DNA from: Rhodococcus sp. Z13
Lineage (GTDB): Bacteria > Actinomycetota > Actinomycetes > Mycobacteriales > Mycobacteriaceae
Length of the DNA: 64,000 bases
Assembly: GCF_025837095.1 (NCBI RefSeq)
Contig: NZ_CP107551.1
Span: 1,346,352 to 1,410,351 of the forward strand
Reading direction: 5' to 3'
Each line of letters begins with the position of its first letter. Position 1 is the stretch's first letter. Made by a program: the position numbers and the translations under genes. Below, piece by piece: positions 53,556-63,147 of the stretch. Below the pieces are notes generated by a model, which ran no database searches, had not been told where the DNA came from, and saw only the letters and a program-made list of their open reading frames with translations.

Positions 53556-53571
53556 GATCTTCCTGCGTTGA

Positions 53572-54153
53572 TCAGGCTTGGATGAACGTTTCCAAAGTGC
53601 GCACGAGATCTTTGAACCCGGCGCACCATTCGTCCTGAGGGACGGGGCCGGCATGATCTTTGTGATGTATACGGCTGAATCCCACCATGCCGAAATCGGT
53701 CTGCAGGAAGTATCTGCATGTATCCCTGGTGCTCGGATCGACTTCGAGTAGAGCGCGCCGCCCGTTCACCTGTGTTTCTTCCGCAATGGTTCCGTTCTTT
53801 TCCAGTTCCTCGTCGAGTGAGACGTTGCCTGCCAGGACGAGGAGGTCGTAGCGAGCCAAGACCCCTGGGACACTGACCGTTCCTTCGTACCCGCATCCGA
53901 GGAAGGTGTACGAACCCATCGGCATGTCCTCGAGTTCCTTGCTCCCCGCGTCGTACCCCAGGTCTTCCATCACCTCGTCGGGGATGTCGTAGCAGGGGTC
54001 GAAGGTGACGGGTGGGCGGCCGGAGTCGTCGGTGATGCGAGGGGTGCGGGCGGTGGTCGTCTCACTCGCCTCGATCTCTACCGCTGGACTCGTGCTGCAC
54101 GCTGAAATCGCAGCTGCGACGAATACGAGCGCGAGCGTTCCCCACCTGCTCAT
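53572..54153 (-). CDS. DUF3558-like lipoprotein, copy 2
   Basis: A 193-aa lipoprotein starting at ATG 54153, with signal peptide and lipobox (VAAAISAC, Cys at 19), a Thr/Glu linker, [23 protein letters not shown] and FLGCGY. Paralogue of the protein at 52547-53134. First gene of the four-gene minus-strand group; its promoter lies in the 258-bp region shared with the divergent aconitase gene. Confidence 0.82.
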   Translation of the reverse strand: MSRWGTLALVFVAAAISACSTSPAVEIEASETTTARTPRITDDSGRPPVTFDPCYDIPDEVMEDLGYDAGSKELEDMPMGSYTFLGCGYEGTVSVPGVLARYDLLVLAGNVSLDEELEKNGTIAEETQVNGRRALLEVDPSTRDTCRYFLQTDFGMVGFSRIHHKDHAGPVPQDEWCAGFKDLVRTLETFIQA

Positions 54154-54411
54154 ACGACCCCCCGATCGAATAGTCGCGGAGACGTTAGCACAGCGCACGC
54201 GAGTGGTGGAGAAGCGCGGACGGACGCATCCATCCGCTCACGAAATCGTCATCCGCGCGCGGCACGACACGCACGAACGACCAGCCGGCGAGCGGATACA
54301 GAGGGCCGGGGAGCAGGTCCGGCGCTTAACCGACACCGGGTGATTGCCGCGCAGCGGAACGGGCTACCCATTCGGGTAACCACAGAAGAATCGCAGTCGG
54401 GAGGCACGGTC

Positions 54412-57207
54412 ATGAGTGACGACAGCTTCGGCGCGCAGGACATCCTGAAGGTCGACGGCACCGACTACCGGATCCACCGGATCGACAAGGTGCCCGGTTC
54501 GGAGCGCCTGCCCTACAGCCTCAAGGTTCTGCTCGAGAACCTGCTGCGCAACGAGGACGGACGGCTGGTGACCCGCGACCAGATCGAGGCGGTCGCAGGC
54601 TGGGACCCCAAGTCCGAACACAACCCGGAGATCCAGTTCTCCCCGGCCCGTGTGCTGATGCAGGACTTCACCGGCGTGCCCTGCGTGGTGGACCTCGTCG
54701 CGATGCGCGACGCCATGACCACCCAGGGCGGCGACCCGAAGCGGATCAACCCGCTGATCCCCACCGAGCTGGTCATCGATCACTCCGTGATCGCCGACGT
54801 CTTCGGCCGCGAGGACGCCTTCCGGATCAACACGGCTCTCGAGTTCGAACGCAACCGTGAGCGCTACGAGCTGCTGCGCTGGGCGCAGGGCGCGTTCGAC
54901 GGGTTCAAGGTCGTCCCGCCCGGCACCGGCATCTGCCATCAGGTCAACCTCGAATACCTGGCCCGCGTCGTGTTCACCCGCGAGGACACCGACGGCATGC
55001 TCGTCGCCTATCCCGACTCCCTCGTCGGCACCGACTCGCACACCCCGATGATCAACGGCCTCGGTGTCGTCGGATGGGGTGTGGGCGGCATCGAGGCGGA
55101 GGCGGCGATGCTCGGCCAGCCCGCGTCGATGCTCATCCCGCAGGTGGTGGGGTTCAAGCTCACCGGGGAGCTGCGGGAGGGCACCACCGCCACCGACCTC
55201 GTGCTCACCGTCGCGGAGAAGTTGCGTAAGACGGGGGTGGTGGGCAAGTTCGTCGAGTTCTTCGGCCCGGGCGTGGCGAACGTGCCGCTCGCCAACCGCG
55301 CGACCATCGGCAACATGAGCCCCGAATACGGCTCGACGATCTCGATCTTCCCCATCGACGACGCGACCCTCGACTACCTGCGACTCACCGGCCGCCCCGC
55401 GGACCGCATCGCCCTCGTCGAGGCGTACGCGAAGGAACAGGGGCTGTGGCACGACCCCGACCGTGAACCCGAGTACAGCCAGGTCGTCGAACTCGACCTG
55501 TCCACCGTGCGACCGTCCATCGCCGGACCCAAGCGACCCCAGGATCGCATCCCCGTCGCGCTCGCTCCCGACGCCGTCACCGCCCTGCTCAACGGCGAGG
55601 AGGTACCCGACGTCGTCTCTCGGATGCAGACCAGCGACGTCGACGAGGGGTCGATCGAATCGTTCCCCGCGAGCGATCCGGTGTCGGTGAAGGGTGAGGA
55701 CACGAGCGCACCGCCGCGCGAACCGGTGCCCGACGAGGCCGACACGTCGGCGCCGCCGTCGAAGAAGGTCCCGGTGCGCATCGGTGACGGCGACGAGTTC
55801 GAACTCGACCACGGGCACGTCGTGATCGCCGCGATCACCTCGTGCACCAATACGTCGAACCCGTCGGTGATGATCGGCGCGGCGCTGCTCGCCAAGAACG
55901 CCGTCGAGAGGGGACTGCGCAGCAAACCCTGGGTGAAGACGTCCCTCGCGCCCGGCTCGCGCATTGTCACCGACTACTACGAGCACGCGGGCCTGACGCC
56001 CTATCTCGAGAAGCTCGGCTTCCACCTCGTCGGTTACGGCTGCACGACCTGCATCGGCAATTCCGGTCCGCTACCGGAGGAGATCGCGGCCGCGATCGAC
56101 GAGAACGACCTCGACGTCTCGGCCGTGCTGTCGGGCAACCGCAACTTCGAGGGTCGCATCCATCCGCAGACGAAGATGAACTTCCTCGCGTCCCCGCCGC
56201 TGGTCATCGCCTACGCCCTCGCCGGGTCGATGCTCGTCGACCTGTTCGACGACCCGCTCGGCACCGACGCCGACGGCAACGACGTCCACCTCCGCGACAT
56301 CTGGCCGACCACCCAGCAGATACAGGAGGTCATCGACGACTGCGTCCGCGCGGAGATGTTCGACTCCGGCTACCAGGACGTCTACACGGGCGACGAGACG
56401 TGGCGGAACCTCGACGTCCCCGACAGCGAGGTGTTCGAGTGGAAGGAGGAGTCGACGTACGTGCGGCGGCCTCCGTACTTCGAGAACATGCCGGCAGACC
56501 CCGAGCCGCTGCGCGACATCGAAGGAGCGCGCGTGCTGGCGCTGCTCGGCGACTCGGTGACCACCGACCACATCTCCCCGGCCGGTTCCATCCGACGCGA
56601 CAGCCCCGCCGGTCGCTACCTGCAGGAACACGGAGTCGAGCAGTCGGACTTCAACTCCTACGGATCGCGACGCGGCAACCACGAGGTGATGATCCGCGGC
56701 ACCTTCGCGAACATCCGGCTGCGCAACCGGCTGGTGCCGGACGTCGAAGGTGGCGTCACCCGCTACCTGCCGACCGACGAGCAGATGAGCATCTACGACG
56801 CCGCGCAGAAGTACGCCGAGGACGGCACCCCGCTGATCGTTCTCGCCGGCGTCGAGTACGGATCGGGCTCGTCCCGCGACTGGGCCGCCAAGGGCACCCT
56901 CCTGCTGGGGGTGCGTGCGGTGATCGCGCAGTCGTACGAGCGCATCCACCGTTCCAACCTGATCGGCATGGGTGTCCTGCCGCTGCAGTTCCCCGACGGC
57001 GAATCCGCCGAGAGCCTGGGACTGACGGGGGAGGAGGAGTTCACGATCACCGGGCTGGCCGGCAGCGACGACATTCCGGAGACCGTGCGCGTGCGCGCGG
57101 GGGACAACGAGTTCGACGCGACAGTGCGGATCGACACCCCCGCGGAAGGCGAGTACTTCCGCCACGGCGGGATTCTGCGCTACGTTCTCCGGCAGCTCGC
57201 GGAATAG
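54412..57207 (+). CDS. acnA: aconitate hydratase A
   Basis: A 931-aa aconitase of the AcnA/IRP1 type. The three Fe-S cluster cysteines are in [12 protein letters not shown] and [12 protein letters not shown]; the swivel domain closes with [12 protein letters not shown] and [16 protein letters not shown]. It interconverts citrate and isocitrate in the TCA cycle. The acidic, Pro-rich insert in the middle (residues about 405-460, with [10 protein letters not shown]-like [15 protein letters not shown]) is normal for actinobacterial AcnA. Start MSDDSFG at 54412 follows GGGAGG. The neighbours do not belong to the TCA cycle; a TetR-type AcnR is not adjacent. Confidence 0.96.
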   Translation: MSDDSFGAQDILKVDGTDYRIHRIDKVPGSERLPYSLKVLLENLLRNEDGRLVTRDQIEAVAGWDPKSEHNPEIQFSPARVLMQDFTGVPCVVDLVAMRDAMTTQGGDPKRINPLIPTELVIDHSVIADVFGREDAFRINTALEFERNRERYELLRWAQGAFDGFKVVPPGTGICHQVNLEYLARVVFTREDTDGMLVAYPDSLVGTDSHTPMINGLGVVGWGVGGIEAEAAMLGQPASMLIPQVVGFKLTGELREGTTATDLVLTVAEKLRKTGVVGKFVEFFGPGVANVPLANRATIGNMSPEYGSTISIFPIDDATLDYLRLTGRPADRIALVEAYAKEQGLWHDPDREPEYSQVVELDLSTVRPSIAGPKRPQDRIPVALAPDAVTALLNGEEVPDVVSRMQTSDVDEGSIESFPASDPVSVKGEDTSAPPREPVPDEADTSAPPSKKVPVRIGDGDEFELDHGHVVIAAITSCTNTSNPSVMIGAALLAKNAVERGLRSKPWVKTSLAPGSRIVTDYYEHAGLTPYLEKLGFHLVGYGCTTCIGNSGPLPEEIAAAIDENDLDVSAVLSGNRNFEGRIHPQTKMNFLASPPLVIAYALAGSMLVDLFDDPLGTDADGNDVHLRDIWPTTQQIQEVIDDCVRAEMFDSGYQDVYTGDETWRNLDVPDSEVFEWKEESTYVRRPPYFENMPADPEPLRDIEGARVLALLGDSVTTDHISPAGSIRRDSPAGRYLQEHGVEQSDFNSYGSRRGNHEVMIRGTFANIRLRNRLVPDVEGGVTRYLPTDEQMSIYDAAQKYAEDGTPLIVLAGVEYGSGSSRDWAAKGTLLLGVRAVIAQSYERIHRSNLIGMGVLPLQFPDGESAESLGLTGEEEFTITGLAGSDDIPETVRVRAGDNEFDATVRIDTPAEGEYFRHGGILRYVLRQLAE

Positions 57208-57566
57208 CCCGGATACACCCGTCTGTACACCTGTCGGATTTCTGTCGTCCGAACGGATGATGGAAATCCGACAGTTCTTCTTCTATCGAAGGCAAGTTCC
57301 GGACGTTACAGTCATATTTCTCACAAGGGATGGTGGAGTCGGGTCGAGGTATCTCGTCGTGCTCGTGAAGCTGCAGTCGGTCTGATGGAGTTCGAGCCTC
57401 CTGCCGAGTAACCCGTACACGGCTCGATCTTTCGGATCTCGCCCCGTCCAACCTGATTCGGTATGAATGCTCGGAGTACGAGGGTGTACGGAGTGGCGGC
57501 TTGACACTTCTCGGAATTGAAACCTGCGCGCCGTCTCGATGTTCTCCATCGGTCAATTCGTATGGA

Positions 57567-57582
57567 TGTGATGGGAATCACA
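57567..57582. promoter_or_regulatory. Crp/GlxR binding site
   Basis: TGTGATGGGAATCACA has both arms of TGTGA-N6-TCACA perfect. It lies 94 bp before the 45-aa peptide gene. Confidence 0.65.
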
Positions 57583-57624
57583 GCGTGGCATGTTGGCGGT
57601 AATTCCGCGGGACGTCATCATTAG

Positions 57625-57646
57625 TGCCGTAATGTCCCTTACGGCA
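57625..57646. promoter_or_regulatory. inverted repeat before the small peptide gene
   Basis: TGCCGTAA and TTACGGCA, perfect 8-bp arms separated by TGTCCC, ending 30 bp before the ATG. It may be an operator or a leader hairpin. Confidence 0.5.
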
Positions 57647-57676
57647 TTGACCGTTCCCCTACGTTAGGAGACACAT

Positions 57677-57814
57677 ATGTTCGACGAACTCGCGGAGCTG
57701 CTCGACGGCGGCGCGGTCGAGACCCTGGTCGACCTGCTGAAGCTCGTCAGCAGCCTGTCGGACGTCATCGGCAGCGTCTCTGATCTGGCCAGCGGAAGCG
57801 CTGACGCTCAGTAG
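57677..57814 (+). CDS. 45-aa acidic amphipathic peptide (PorA/PorH-like)
   Basis: A 45-residue peptide beginning MFDELAELLDGGAVETLV and ending in a Ser/Asp/Ala tail. It has no signal peptide, no Cys, a net negative charge and i,i+3/i+4 spacing of Leu, Val and Ile that makes an amphipathic helix. This matches the profile of corynebacterial PorA and PorH, signal-less peptides of about 45-57 aa that form channels in the mycomembrane. AGGAG stands seven bases before the ATG, a Crp-type site and an inverted repeat lie upstream, and a strong terminator follows directly, all signs of a real, highly expressed single gene. The porin assignment is by analogy; a membrane-active or signalling peptide is also possible. 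Confidence 0.72.
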   Translation: MFDELAELLDGGAVETLVDLLKLVSSLSDVIGSVSDLASGSADAQ

Positions 57815-57825
57815 TCTCAGCTCCA

Positions 57826-57864
57826 CGAATGAGCCCCGGAGACCTTGTCTCCGGGGCTCATTCG
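57826..57864 (+). terminator. strong terminator after the small peptide gene
   Basis: Perfect 18-bp inverted repeat (57826-57843 and 57847-57864) with a 3-base loop, starting 12 bp behind the stop codon; also 40 bp from the convergent Ntn-hydrolase gene end, so it may serve both. Confidence 0.88.
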
Positions 57865-57904
57865 TTCGGGGAAGTCTTGTGCGGAGGAACCGCACACGCA
57901 TTCA

Positions 57905-58891
57905 CTATGGCATCGAGATGAAGGTCAACGGGTCGGCCTTCTCGAAGCGACCCGAAACATTGCCTGCGAGTCCACCTTCCAGGGCTGTGTCGCCGAGGAG
58001 GTCGAGCTTCCCCGCCGGCGCACCTTCGGAGAAGTCCAGCTCGTCGAGATCGACCCACACGATGTTGGGGCGCGTCGTCGACTCGAACACATAGCGCTTG
58101 TTGGTGAGATCGGCGACCGTCTGCCAGATCGTCTGCGACACGAACGGCTTACCCGGTGCGGGTGTTCGGAACGGCTGCGCGACGTTCCGGATGACGCTGA
58201 ACATCCCCGCGATCGCCTGCACCCGGCTCTGTGGCTCCGGGAGTCGTTCGACGTAATGTGCTGCGCGAGCGAACCTGTCGGTCGCGCTGCCGGTTCCGCC
58301 GATCGGTTCGTCGCCGCCGAAGCCCCGCACCTGTTTCAGTAAGTCCAGCTGCTCGCCGTAGGCGGGGGAGTTGGTCATGACGGCGTAGTCGTGGCTGTGC
58401 CACACCGTCGGGGTGCCGTCGAGATACTCGATAACAGCGGAATCGCCCGTCGCGTCGTCGAGGGCGAGATGCACGGCCGGCACCTCACCGGTGGCCGGGT
58501 CGCCGAGCGGCACGACCTGCACCTGCGTCTTCTCGATCCACTCGACCGCCTCCGCGACGGTCGCGAAGTTGTCGAGGAAGTACTGCATCCACACGGCGAC
58601 GCTGAGGGCGGGTCGGCTCTTGTCGTATGTCCCGTAGTCGGATTCGGTCAGCCACAGGATGTGGCCGCCGAGTCCCGCTTCGTTCATGCCGTCGACGGTC
58701 ATCATGTCGTAGGCAGCGGCGACGACACTGCCGTACTTCGCCGTCCACGACAGGTGCCCGCCGACCCCGTCGTCGCGTTCGATCCCGCGGGGCAGGGACC
58801 ACAGGTTGGTGGCCGTGTCGCGGTGGTAGTCCATGTTCCGTCCGACGAGCACGTCGCCGGACGGTCCGGTCCACACGACACGGGTGCACAT
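57905..58891 (-). CDS. choloylglycine hydrolase/penicillin V acylase family (Ntn) protein
   Basis: A 328-aa Ntn-hydrolase of the linear amide C-N hydrolase family. The N-terminus is Met-Cys, so removal of Met exposes Cys2 as nucleophile; further family residues are R and D in VGRNMDYH, the NEAGLGGH segment, and an Asn in MTNSPAY. The start at 58891 is fixed by the need for that Cys. Substrates of relatives are bile-salt amides, penicillin V or N-acyl-homoserine lactones. No signal peptide with this start, so it acts in the cytoplasm or is exported otherwise. Stands alone after the peptide gene's terminator. Confidence 0.9.
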   Translation of the reverse strand: MCTRVVWTGPSGDVLVGRNMDYHRDTATNLWSLPRGIERDDGVGGHLSWTAKYGSVVAAAYDMMTVDGMNEAGLGGHILWLTESDYGTYDKSRPALSVAVWMQYFLDNFATVAEAVEWIEKTQVQVVPLGDPATGEVPAVHLALDDATGDSAVIEYLDGTPTVWHSHDYAVMTNSPAYGEQLDLLKQVRGFGGDEPIGGTGSATDRFARAAHYVERLPEPQSRVQAIAGMFSVIRNVAQPFRTPAPGKPFVSQTIWQTVADLTNKRYVFESTTRPNIVWVDLDELDFSEGAPAGKLDLLGDTALEGGLAGNVSGRFEKADPLTFISMP

Positions 58892-59068
58892 ATTCGACAC
58901 CTTTCCGCGCACGGTGTACGTCACCTGTATGAAAGCCTCGCGCGGCGACATCGGGCTCGCATTCCTTGTCGCCGCACGAGGTTCGTGTGAAGTTGTATCA
59001 CGCAGCAGACGCGATCGATGCCGTGGTGGGGACCGACGCGGGTTAAGCCCGGGGGTGAATTCCCGGTC

Positions 59069-60814
59069 TCACCACGAGCCGGAAACCAGCGCCTCGTGAA
59101 TCCGCTCGACCCGCTCGTCGTCCTCGACCCCGAGGATGTCCGCCCAGAAGTACACGGCCTCGTCGGTGTAGGCATGGCCGTGCCCGCCGGGGACCTCGGC
59201 GGCGAACACCATGTCCAGGGTGACCTGCCAGAAGGTCACGAACGGGATCCACGTCATGCCCTTGTCGATGTCGGTGCCGCGCTCTTCCTTCAGCCAATCG
59301 GGGCGGTGCCGGATCAGGCGGGTGGACCACCACACGATCGGGTCGCTGGGATGCTGCCAGTACACGATGCGGGGGAACTCCCAGTCGCGCAGACCGTCGA
59401 CGTCGGTCAGGTCGGCGGGGGTCGCGGCGAAGCGCACGTTCTGCCCGCCGTAGACGACGGGCAGGATCTCCCGGCTGCCGGGGTCGCGTGAATCGGTGAT
59501 GCGGCGCCACTGCTCCGTGAAGTTCGGTGTGCCCATCCACAGTGCGCCGTCGGAACGGGTGATCATGTCCTGTGCCCCGGAGAACGCCGACTGGCCACCG
59601 TAGGAGCCCAGGGACTCACCGAAGAGAAGCAGCTTCGGGCGGCTCTCCGGGTCGAGGGTGCTCCACTTCGCGTAGACCGCTTCGAAGAGTGCGCGACCCG
59701 CGTTGCGGGGTGAGACGCGGTCGGCGAGGAACGCCAGCGGGCTCGCCAGGAAGGAGTACTGCATCGCGGCGATCGCCGAGTTCCCGTCTGCCAGGAATTC
59801 GAGGCCCGCCGCGACGTTCTGGTTGACCCAGCCGCGGCCGGTGGTCGTCACGACGGCGAGGTAGTCGCGGTCGAAGGCGTCAGTGCGCTCGAGCTCGGCG
59901 ACCACGCGGGAGGCGAGGAAGTCCATCTCCCCGGTCTCCGACAGGTCACCGGCGTCGTCGAGAGCGCGGTAGCCCGCATACACGCGGATCGGCATCATCG
60001 CCGGCCGGCCGGTCGCGGCGGTGATCTCCTCCGGCGTCGGCCCTCCGGCGACGAACGTGCGACCCTCACGACCCAGCGAATCCCACGACTCGTTCGACGC
60101 CGGGGAGCCGGAACGCTCGGGTGCCTGCGGCTGCTCCACACCGTCGGCCGTTCCCTCGTCGACGGCCCGCGCCGACCCGTTCGCGATGCGCGCGATCTCG
60201 ACGGTGAGGATGCCGTCCACCGCGAGGGCGACGACGAGCCCGACCACCACGACGCTCACCACCCGCGCGACCGGGGTCGGCAATACCCGGGTGACCAGCC
60301 GCGTCAGCGCCTGTGCGAGACGTCGCAGGCCACGGCCGATGACCAGCAGGAGCAACGCCACGACCAGCGTGACGGCCAGGACCCCGAGATAGTCCCAGCC
60401 GCTTCCCGGTTCCAGACCCACGAGTTCACGGCTGATGTCCTGCCACCACGACCCGAGGACGAGGAAGGTCGGCACGACCACCACAGCCACCGCCGCGAGC
60501 AGGTACCAGCCGATCCTTTTCAGCGTCGGCGACCAGTCCGTGACGAACCCGCACTTGCGCCCTACCCACGCGACCAGCACCCCGAGTCCGTAGCCCGTCA
60601 CCACACTGATGCCCGTCGCGACACCCTGCAGATACCAGGCGCGGGGGAGCAACGACGGCGACAGCGACCAGCAGTAGAACAGCAACGCGACGGCCAGCCC
60701 CACCGGGTGGAAACGCGCGAGCCGGCGCAGCAGTCCGGCCCGGAAGCGGGCGGCGAACGACGGTGCGGGCTCCGGGGGCGCGGGTGGTGTTCCGAGGGTC
60801 GAGGTCATCGGCAT
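59069..60814 (-). CDS. membrane alpha/beta-hydrolase (Abhydrolase_9), copy B
   Basis: A 581-aa protein with an N-terminal membrane domain of about five helices (VGLAVALLFYCWSLSPSLLPR starts the first) and a C-terminal alpha/beta-hydrolase domain with the nucleophile motif FGESLGSYG and conserved blocks VTTTGRGWVNQN and WQHPSDPIVWW. This is the Abhydrolase_9_N/Abhydrolase_9 architecture, widespread in actinobacteria and without known substrate. It follows its paralogue by 115 bp on the same strand. MPMTST 60814 and MTST 60808 are alternative starts. Confidence 0.85.
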   Translation of the reverse strand: MPMTSTLGTPPAPPEPAPSFAARFRAGLLRRLARFHPVGLAVALLFYCWSLSPSLLPRAWYLQGVATGISVVTGYGLGVLVAWVGRKCGFVTDWSPTLKRIGWYLLAAVAVVVVPTFLVLGSWWQDISRELVGLEPGSGWDYLGVLAVTLVVALLLLVIGRGLRRLAQALTRLVTRVLPTPVARVVSVVVVGLVVALAVDGILTVEIARIANGSARAVDEGTADGVEQPQAPERSGSPASNESWDSLGREGRTFVAGGPTPEEITAATGRPAMMPIRVYAGYRALDDAGDLSETGEMDFLASRVVAELERTDAFDRDYLAVVTTTGRGWVNQNVAAGLEFLADGNSAIAAMQYSFLASPLAFLADRVSPRNAGRALFEAVYAKWSTLDPESRPKLLLFGESLGSYGGQSAFSGAQDMITRSDGALWMGTPNFTEQWRRITDSRDPGSREILPVVYGGQNVRFAATPADLTDVDGLRDWEFPRIVYWQHPSDPIVWWSTRLIRHRPDWLKEERGTDIDKGMTWIPFVTFWQVTLDMVFAAEVPGGHGHAYTDEAVYFWADILGVEDDERVERIHEALVSGSW

Positions 60815-60929
60815 CGCCTTCGTCGGATCGGTCGGGTCCTACGGGTTCGTAGGAGGATATGGCGAACTGACGGAATGCGAGGCCGTGGTACGGAAACCTA
60901 GCAGACGACGAAGCGCACTCCCGCGCCCG

Positions 60930-62633
60930 CTACTCCTCCTCGAGATGGGCGACGGCCTCGGCGACACGCTGGGTGTCGGCGAAGGTCCAACCCTCGGGTG
61001 AGGACACCGCGGCCCAGCCGTACGGGATGAGGTCCTCGTAGTTGTGGCCGTGCCCGACCGGGGGCGCCGTGCCGACCATGATGTCGGCAGCAACCTGCGC
61101 GAAGGTGACGATCGGATACCAGCGCATCGCCGGCGATCGGTCCGAGCCGGCCGGTTCGGCCAGCCAGTCCGGCCGCTCGAACAGCAGACTCGGGCCCCAC
61201 CAGACCACCGGATCGGAGGCGTGCTGCAGATACAGCACCCGCGGATCCTCCCACGGACCGTCGATCGACTCCAGCTGATGGAGGCTCGACGCGAACCGCA
61301 CCGCCATCCCGTCCTCGTAGACCGGCAGGACCTCGGGGGAACCGGCGTCACGGTTCGCGACGATGTTGCCCCACAGCTCGTTCGAGTTGGGCGGTCCGAC
61401 GAACAGGGCGCCGTCGATGTCGTTGCGCAGGTCGGCGAGATCGTCGAAGGCGGCTTCGGCGGACTGCGAGCCGAGGCTCTCGCCGTAGACCAGCAGCTTC
61501 GGGCGCTGGTCCTCGGGAAGCTGCAGCCACCGCTCGTGGACACCGTTGATGAGCGCATCACCCGCGGCCTTCGCGGCCGCACCGTCGACGAGGAAGGAGA
61601 TCCAGCTGGGGAGGAAGGAGTACTGGATCGCAGCGATCGCCGTGTTGCCGTTGTAGATCATCTCGATCGAATCGGCGGCCACAGGATTGATCCACCCGGT
61701 GCCCGTGGTGCCGGAGACCACCAGCACCTCGCGCTCCCACGCCTTCGTGCGGTCGAGTTCGTCGAGGATCAGCTGCACCTGTTCCTCGGTGGTGCCGTCG
61801 GCCTCCAGCCCCGCATACACCCGGATGGGTTCGCGCGCCGGTTCGCCGTTGAAGGCGGTCAGCTCCTCGGCATCCATACCGCCGGCGACGAACGTGCGTC
61901 CCTGTCGGCCGAGACTCTCCCAGGACGACGCCGACGCCGCGCTGCCCGACCGCTCCGGCACGGCCGGCTGTTCCACCCCGGGATCGGTGCTGTTGTTGTC
62001 CCCGGAGAACACGATGCGCGCAGCAGTGGAACTGCTCGCGAGGAGCACCTGGTCGACGAAGAGGAACACCGCGACCGCGATGATCACCGGGGCCAGCACA
62101 CCGGCGGCCGCGACGGGCACGTGCAGCCGGGTCGCGAGGAACCGCGCGAACCGGCGCCCCATCCACCGCAGTCCTCGCGCGATGTAGAGGACGAGGGCGA
62201 AGATCGCGATGCTCACCAGTCCTGTCCGCAGGTAGGCGAAACCCGTGGTGTCCTCGATCCCCATGAGGGCGCGGATCTCGTTCTGCCAGTCCGCGGCGAA
62301 CAGCAGGCTCACGATCACAGTCCCGAGCGCCAAGACGGCGACCACCACCTGGGCGATGAAACGGACGGTGTGGCGGCGCCGCCACCACGTCAGGTGCGGG
62401 GCGATCCACCGGCGCGCGGGGAAGGCGAGCAGCACACCGATCCCGTAGCCGACGATGCTCGTCACCCCGCTGACGAGCCCCTGGAAGTACCACTCGCGGG
62501 GGATGAGGGAGGGGCTCAGGCTCCACGCGAAGAAGAACAGGGCGACGACGAGGCCGACGAAGTCGAGACCGAAGACGGAGAGGTGGCGAGGGCCGTCTTC
62601 GACGGATTCGTCAGAAGAAGTGGGGACGTTCAC
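60930..62633 (-). CDS. membrane alpha/beta-hydrolase (Abhydrolase_9), copy A
   Basis: A 567-aa paralogue of the next gene: membrane helices from FVGLVVALFFFAWSLSPSLIPR on, then the hydrolase domain with VYGESLGSQS, SGTTGTGWINP and LQHASDPVVWW. I choose GTG 62633: there is no ribosome-binding site, but a -10-like GATACT stands 9 bases upstream, as in leaderless actinobacterial transcripts. An alternative GTG at 62660 also lacks a ribosome-binding site. Tandem duplication with copy B is old, given the divergence. Confidence 0.83.
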   Translation of the reverse strand: MNVPTSSDESVEDGPRHLSVFGLDFVGLVVALFFFAWSLSPSLIPREWYFQGLVSGVTSIVGYGIGVLLAFPARRWIAPHLTWWRRRHTVRFIAQVVVAVLALGTVIVSLLFAADWQNEIRALMGIEDTTGFAYLRTGLVSIAIFALVLYIARGLRWMGRRFARFLATRLHVPVAAAGVLAPVIIAVAVFLFVDQVLLASSSTAARIVFSGDNNSTDPGVEQPAVPERSGSAASASSWESLGRQGRTFVAGGMDAEELTAFNGEPAREPIRVYAGLEADGTTEEQVQLILDELDRTKAWEREVLVVSGTTGTGWINPVAADSIEMIYNGNTAIAAIQYSFLPSWISFLVDGAAAKAAGDALINGVHERWLQLPEDQRPKLLVYGESLGSQSAEAAFDDLADLRNDIDGALFVGPPNSNELWGNIVANRDAGSPEVLPVYEDGMAVRFASSLHQLESIDGPWEDPRVLYLQHASDPVVWWGPSLLFERPDWLAEPAGSDRSPAMRWYPIVTFAQVAADIMVGTAPPVGHGHNYEDLIPYGWAAVSSPEGWTFADTQRVAEAVAHLEEE

Positions 62634-62694
62634 GGCGCGACAGTATCTGTTACGGAACACAAGCGCGCGTGCGCGCGTGCAATCATGCCTTCGG

Positions 62695-62999
62695 CTACAT
62701 CCGATCGGTGTCAGCCGCGATCGAGACCATGTGCTCCCGAGTCTTCCGCACCGCCCGGAGCGCGGCCGAGAAATCGTCGCTTATCACCTTCAGCACGTCT
62801 GCTGTGACCGTATCCGAGAGAGTGCCGAGTTCGGGGTCGATCATCTGGATACCGGAGGGATCGAGTGCTGCGAACTGGGGATTGCAAACTCGACGAGCAT
62901 CTCGGCCGACTCGAGCGCGTCGGCCGTGACTCGTATGTTTGCAGAGAGCGTGTTGATATCACCAGGGGAAGGGATGGGGACAGGATGCATTTCCGACAT
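62695..62999 (-). pseudogene. frameshifted small ESX-target-like gene
   Basis: From ATG 62999 (AGGAA seven bases upstream) the minus strand encodes MSEMHPVPIPSPG, then helical sequence INTLSANIRVTADALESAEMLVEF, and hits a stop in that frame. The frame next to it continues with QFAALDPSGIQMIDPELG, LSDTVTADVLKVISDDFSAALRAV and ends in ADTDRM before TAG 62695. The span is 305 nt; adding one C to the CCCC near 62881 restores 101 aa in one frame. The result has the size and helix-turn-helix-like plan of type VII secretion targets, like the small proteins at 52184 and 53226. Real mutation or base-call error cannot be told apart here. Confidence 0.6.
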
Positions 63000-63147
63000 A
63001 CGTGATTCCTGGACCGCATGGTCTGCGAGCCCGGAGAGGCACGCGAACCAGGCAGTGGATGTAACGTGCCCAGGTGGTTGAGGTATCAATAAGGTGTGAA
63101 AGCTGACATACCGGTTACGACGGGGGCGGTTTCGTTTCGAGGGGACT

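Larger units (their letters stand above)
52184..54153 (-). repeat. tandem duplication of a lipoprotein-helical protein unit
   Basis: Two units of about 1.02 kb, each a DUF3558-like lipoprotein gene followed by a small helical protein gene, stand head to tail. DNA identity is highest in the signal-linker end of the lipoprotein genes (52939-53040 versus 53964-54065) and in the middle of the helical genes. Confidence 0.85.
57208..57676. other. 470-bp AT-richer region upstream of the small peptide gene
   Basis: No coding frame is credible here. The region is lower in GC than its surroundings and holds a perfect Crp-type site (57567-57582) and an 8-bp inverted repeat (57625-57646) before the small peptide gene, so it is read as a long promoter/leader region. 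Confidence 0.6.

Noticed and set aside
54154-54411. Iron- (DtxR/IdeR) or AcnR-type operator before aconitase
   Set aside because: Only a short TACCC-ATTC-GGGTA inverted repeat at 54365-54378 is seen; it does not match the known DtxR or AcnR patterns.
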